Below are positions 15,124-16,582 of a stretch of DNA of 16,582 nt, in pieces (within the stretch, counting starts at the first letter, position 1; each line of letters starts with the position of its first letter). Made by a program: the position numbers and the translations under genes. This DNA comes from Caulobacteraceae bacterium (lineage in GTDB: Bacteria; Pseudomonadota; Alphaproteobacteria; Caulobacterales; Caulobacteraceae): NCBI GenBank assembly GCA_013815405.1, contig JACDGF010000006.1, forward strand, positions 1 to 16,582, given 5' to 3'. A model generated the notes under the pieces. That model saw only the letters and a list, made by a program, of their open reading frames with translations. It was not told the DNA's origin and did no database searches.

Positions 15124-15698
15124 GACCGATGCACTCCGGGCGGTCCAATCGCGAACCAGGCTCCACCCGACATCACGCCCAGCGTCGGCCCCTCCGGCAT
15201 GTCGCGCTCCCGCGCGATATCCACCAGTTCGTAGAATACCGACCTCGAAATGAGCGCATCCAGGCCTCCCCGAACATGCAGATAGGGTCGAGGCGCGCCA
15301 TCCGGCGCTCCCACCTCCACACGAATGGCGTTTTGCAGCCCGGCCTCGACGACGTCGCCGACATTGGTGACGAACCTCAAAGCGTCCCCCCTCCGGTCCA
15401 TGCGCACCGCGACAAAGGGCGCATCCTCGACCGTGATCTTCATTTTCTCCACCGGGGTGACCAGCACGAACCCGTCCGGATCCTTGCGCAGCACGGTCGA
15501 GAACAATCGCACCAGGGCGTCGCGCCCGATCGGCGTGCCCTCGTGACGCCACTCGCCATTGCGCTTGATGACGATATCGATCTCGCCGCAATGGGCTGGG
15601 TTCCACAAATGCACCGGCGGCGGGCCCCGTCCCGTCGCCTGGCCCTTCGCCGCCGCGGCCACCCCTTGCAGTCCGCCGGTCTCCACAAGCTCGCCCAT
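15120..15698 (-). CDS. DUF1285 domain protein
   Basis: A 192-residue, probably cytosolic protein of unknown function. After a variable N-terminus of about 26 residues come PPVHLWNPAHCGEIDIVI (27-44), then GEWRHEGTPIGRDALVRLFS (48-67) and KMKITVEDAPFVAV (85-98), which together identify the DUF1285 family. Published structures of family members show beta-rich folds, but no activity is established that I know of. ATG 15698 is chosen; an in-frame TTG at 15734 would add only 12 Pro-rich residues. Its stop overlaps the Nudix gene's start codon. It comes 58 bp after the stop of the exported protein gene, so it may head its own transcript or be co-transcribed with that gene. Confidence 0.9.
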   Translation of the reverse strand: MGELVETGGLQGVAAAAKGQATGRGPPPVHLWNPAHCGEIDIVIKRNGEWRHEGTPIGRDALVRLFSTVLRKDPDGFVLVTPVEKMKITVEDAPFVAVRMDRRGDALRFVTNVGDVVEAGLQNAIRVEVGAPDGAPRPYLHVRGGLDALISRSVFYELVDIARERDMPEGPTLGVMSGGAWFAIGPPGVHRS

Positions 15699-15756
15699 GG
15701 CGCTAGACGTAGGGCAGGGGACGGGCGGTCTCAAGCGCCAGCATCCTGGACGGGGC

Positions 15757-16299
15757 TCACCGGACGCGGTGCTCGTCCCCGCTCATCGTGGTGGTCCACG
15801 TCTTGCCGTCGGTGGAACTTTGAACCTCGAAGTGGATGAAATCCGTCCCCGAAAAGGTGTTGACGGTGCGCTCGCGGCGCGCCTTCGCGCGGGGCTTGGC
15901 CGCGCCGGAGTAGACCCAATGGTCGCCGTCGATGGTCAGCACGCGCCAGGCGCCCGGCTTGTCGCCAGCGGCCGTGAGCGCCTGGGTGAGATAGACCCGG
16001 CCCTCCGCGCCGCGGTCCCGCGGCAGGAACACCACCAGCGCCGCCGGCTTGCCGTTGACCTCCTGTTCGCAGGCGAAGAAGAGGCCGGTGCGCGCGCAAT
16101 GATTCTCGATCGCCGTGGTCTTGCCGTTGCTGGTCGTGGCGTTCCAGGTTCCGTCGTAGAGCTTCAACGGAGCGTAGGGGTCGTCCTCGGCGGCTAGCGC
16201 CGTCGTCGCGGAGACGGCGAGGACTGCGACCAGCGCGGGGAGGTTCGAGCCCCGCCACCCTCGAAAACGCCAGGGCGCCTCACACGAGGTATATCCCAT
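15757..16299 (-). CDS. exported protein of unknown function
   Basis: A 180-residue protein with a basic N-terminus and a hydrophobic stretch (LPALVAVLAVSATTALAA, about residues 20-37) typical of a Sec signal peptide cut before EDDPYAPLKLYDGTW. The mature part, about 140 residues, looks beta-rich and polar, with two cysteines (68 and 77) that could form a disulfide, and segments such as YDGTWNATTSNGKTT, HCARTGLFFACEQEVNGKPA and FSGTDFIHFEVQSS. It may be a small lipocalin-like periplasmic protein, but I do not recognise a named family. Two ATGs compete: 16305 has GAGGGG only two bases upstream, whereas 16299 has it eight bases upstream, so 16299 is preferred. The gene diverges from the vapB unit, whose -35 element overlaps this start. 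Confidence 0.8.
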   Translation of the reverse strand: MGYTSCEAPWRFRGWRGSNLPALVAVLAVSATTALAAEDDPYAPLKLYDGTWNATTSNGKTTAIENHCARTGLFFACEQEVNGKPAALVVFLPRDRGAEGRVYLTQALTAAGDKPGAWRVLTIDGDHWVYSGAAKPRAKARRERTVNTFSGTDFIHFEVQSSTDGKTWTTTMSGDEHRVR

Positions 16300-16334
16300 T
16301 GACATATCCCCTCTGCCTCCTAGAATGAATGCAT
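16291..16334 (+). promoter_or_regulatory. strong promoter and possible autoregulatory sites of the vapB unit
   Basis: TTGACA (16299-16304), a 16-bp spacer and TAGAAT (16321-16326) form an almost consensus sigma70 promoter. ATATCCC occurs twice in direct orientation (16291-16297 and 16304-16310), flanking the -35, and the palindrome ATGCAT lies at 16329-16334 near the expected transcription start. Toxin-antitoxin operons are usually autorepressed at such places, so these are candidate operators. Confidence 0.6.
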
Positions 16335-16352
16335 GACTTACGGAGACCTACC

Positions 16353-16562
16353 ATGAATCGGACCTCCCTATTCCGCACCAATCGGTCCCAGGCCGTTCGC
16401 CTGCCCAAGGAGGTGGCTTTCCCCGAGAGCGTGAGCGAGGTGGTGATCGTGCGCGAGGGCGCAGGGCGGTTCATCGTGCCGGCGGGGGCGCTGTGGGATG
16501 ATTTCTTCGACTCTCCGGGCGTCGAAATCGCCGGACTAGTACCCGCTTTCGCTAAGGGGTGA
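16353..16562 (+). CDS. vapB: VapB-type antitoxin (AbrB/MazE-like)
   Basis: A 69-residue protein starting MNRTSLFRTNRSQAVRLPKE. The SLFxxNRSQAVRLPK pattern is typical of the swapped-hairpin AbrB/MazE DNA-binding domain of VapB antitoxins (residues 1-45). The tail, GALWDDFFDSPGVEIAGLVP, is the usual toxin-neutralising segment. In the cell it would bind and inhibit a PIN-domain VapC RNase and repress its own promoter. An in-frame ATG at 16329 would add eight residues, but ATG 16353 has GGAGA nine bases upstream and gives the standard N-terminus. A strong promoter lies upstream. The stop at 16560-16562 is followed after three bases by a GTG that may start the toxin. Confidence 0.9.
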   Translation: MNRTSLFRTNRSQAVRLPKEVAFPESVSEVVIVREGAGRFIVPAGALWDDFFDSPGVEIAGLVPAFAKG

Positions 16563-16565
16563 TTC

Positions 16566-16582
16566 GTGATTCACCCTTGGGA
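16566..16582 (+). CDS. probable start of the toxin partner gene (VapC expected), cut by the window edge
   Basis: GTG at 16566, three bases after the antitoxin stop and preceded by AAGGGGTGATTC, opens the frame M-I-H-P-W at the right edge. A VapC toxin gene is expected at this spot after vapB. Only five codons are visible, so the product cannot be confirmed, and the start could be a little further downstream. Confidence 0.4.

Noticed and set aside
16243..16252. GGTTCGAGCC, resembling a tRNA T-loop
   Set aside because: The flanking bases do not form a 5-bp T-stem, no anticodon or acceptor arm is present, and the place codes for the signal peptide of the exported protein.

Overview
The window is a GC-rich stretch of ordinary bacterial chromosome, packed with genes on both strands. 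It most likely comes from an alphaproteobacterium of the Caulobacterales type (Caulobacter/Phenylobacterium-like). That assignment is an inference. It rests on the gene neighbourhood (a DUF1285 protein, a CoA-pyrophosphatase-type Nudix protein, a DUF6111 protein and cca, all overlapping), a large TonB-dependent receptor, HemF, and GC-rich palindromic intergenic elements that I recall as typical of this group. I see no rRNA, tRNA, CRISPR array, transposase or phage gene.

Layout. (1) Positions 1-4641 hold a glyoxylate-shunt locus. Malate synthase A (aceB, last codon(s) off the left edge) and isocitrate lyase (aceA) lie on the minus strand, separated by a palindrome-rich repeat element. A RamB/ScfR-type XRE regulator diverges from aceA across a 144-bp intergenic region. 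(2) Positions 4839-7469 hold a TonB-dependent outer-membrane receptor, co-oriented with the regulator. (3) Positions 7470-7778 are non-coding, with three strong hairpins (REP-like) and a sigma70-type promoter for a MATE exporter (7779-9287). (4) On the minus strand, an ACAD10/11-like acyl-CoA dehydrogenase is translationally coupled to an NADPH-dependent FMN reductase family protein (11205-9311). (5) hemF (11338-12216) diverges from the dehydrogenase, with an 8-bp inverted repeat just upstream. (6) A minus-strand run (16299-12233) holds, in transcription order, an exported protein of unknown function, DUF1285, Nudix CoA pyrophosphatase, DUF6111 membrane protein, CCA tRNA nucleotidyltransferase and a class I glutamine amidotransferase. 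The last five are tightly overlapping. (7) At the right edge a VapB-type antitoxin gene follows a near-consensus promoter, and the first bases of its probable toxin partner are cut off.

How the genes fit together: aceA and aceB let the cell grow on acetate or fatty-acid-derived acetyl-CoA. The adjacent regulator belongs to a family known to control such genes in response to acyl-CoA or carbon source. The acyl-CoA dehydrogenase further along could feed the same pool, but nothing in the sequence ties it to the same regulon.

I did not find a clearly novel multi-gene system. The observations most worth a second look are a perfect 9-bp stem that would bury the aceA ribosome binding site, three separate gene junctions using the same TTGA stop/start overlap with TTG start codons, and the repeat element between aceA and aceB.
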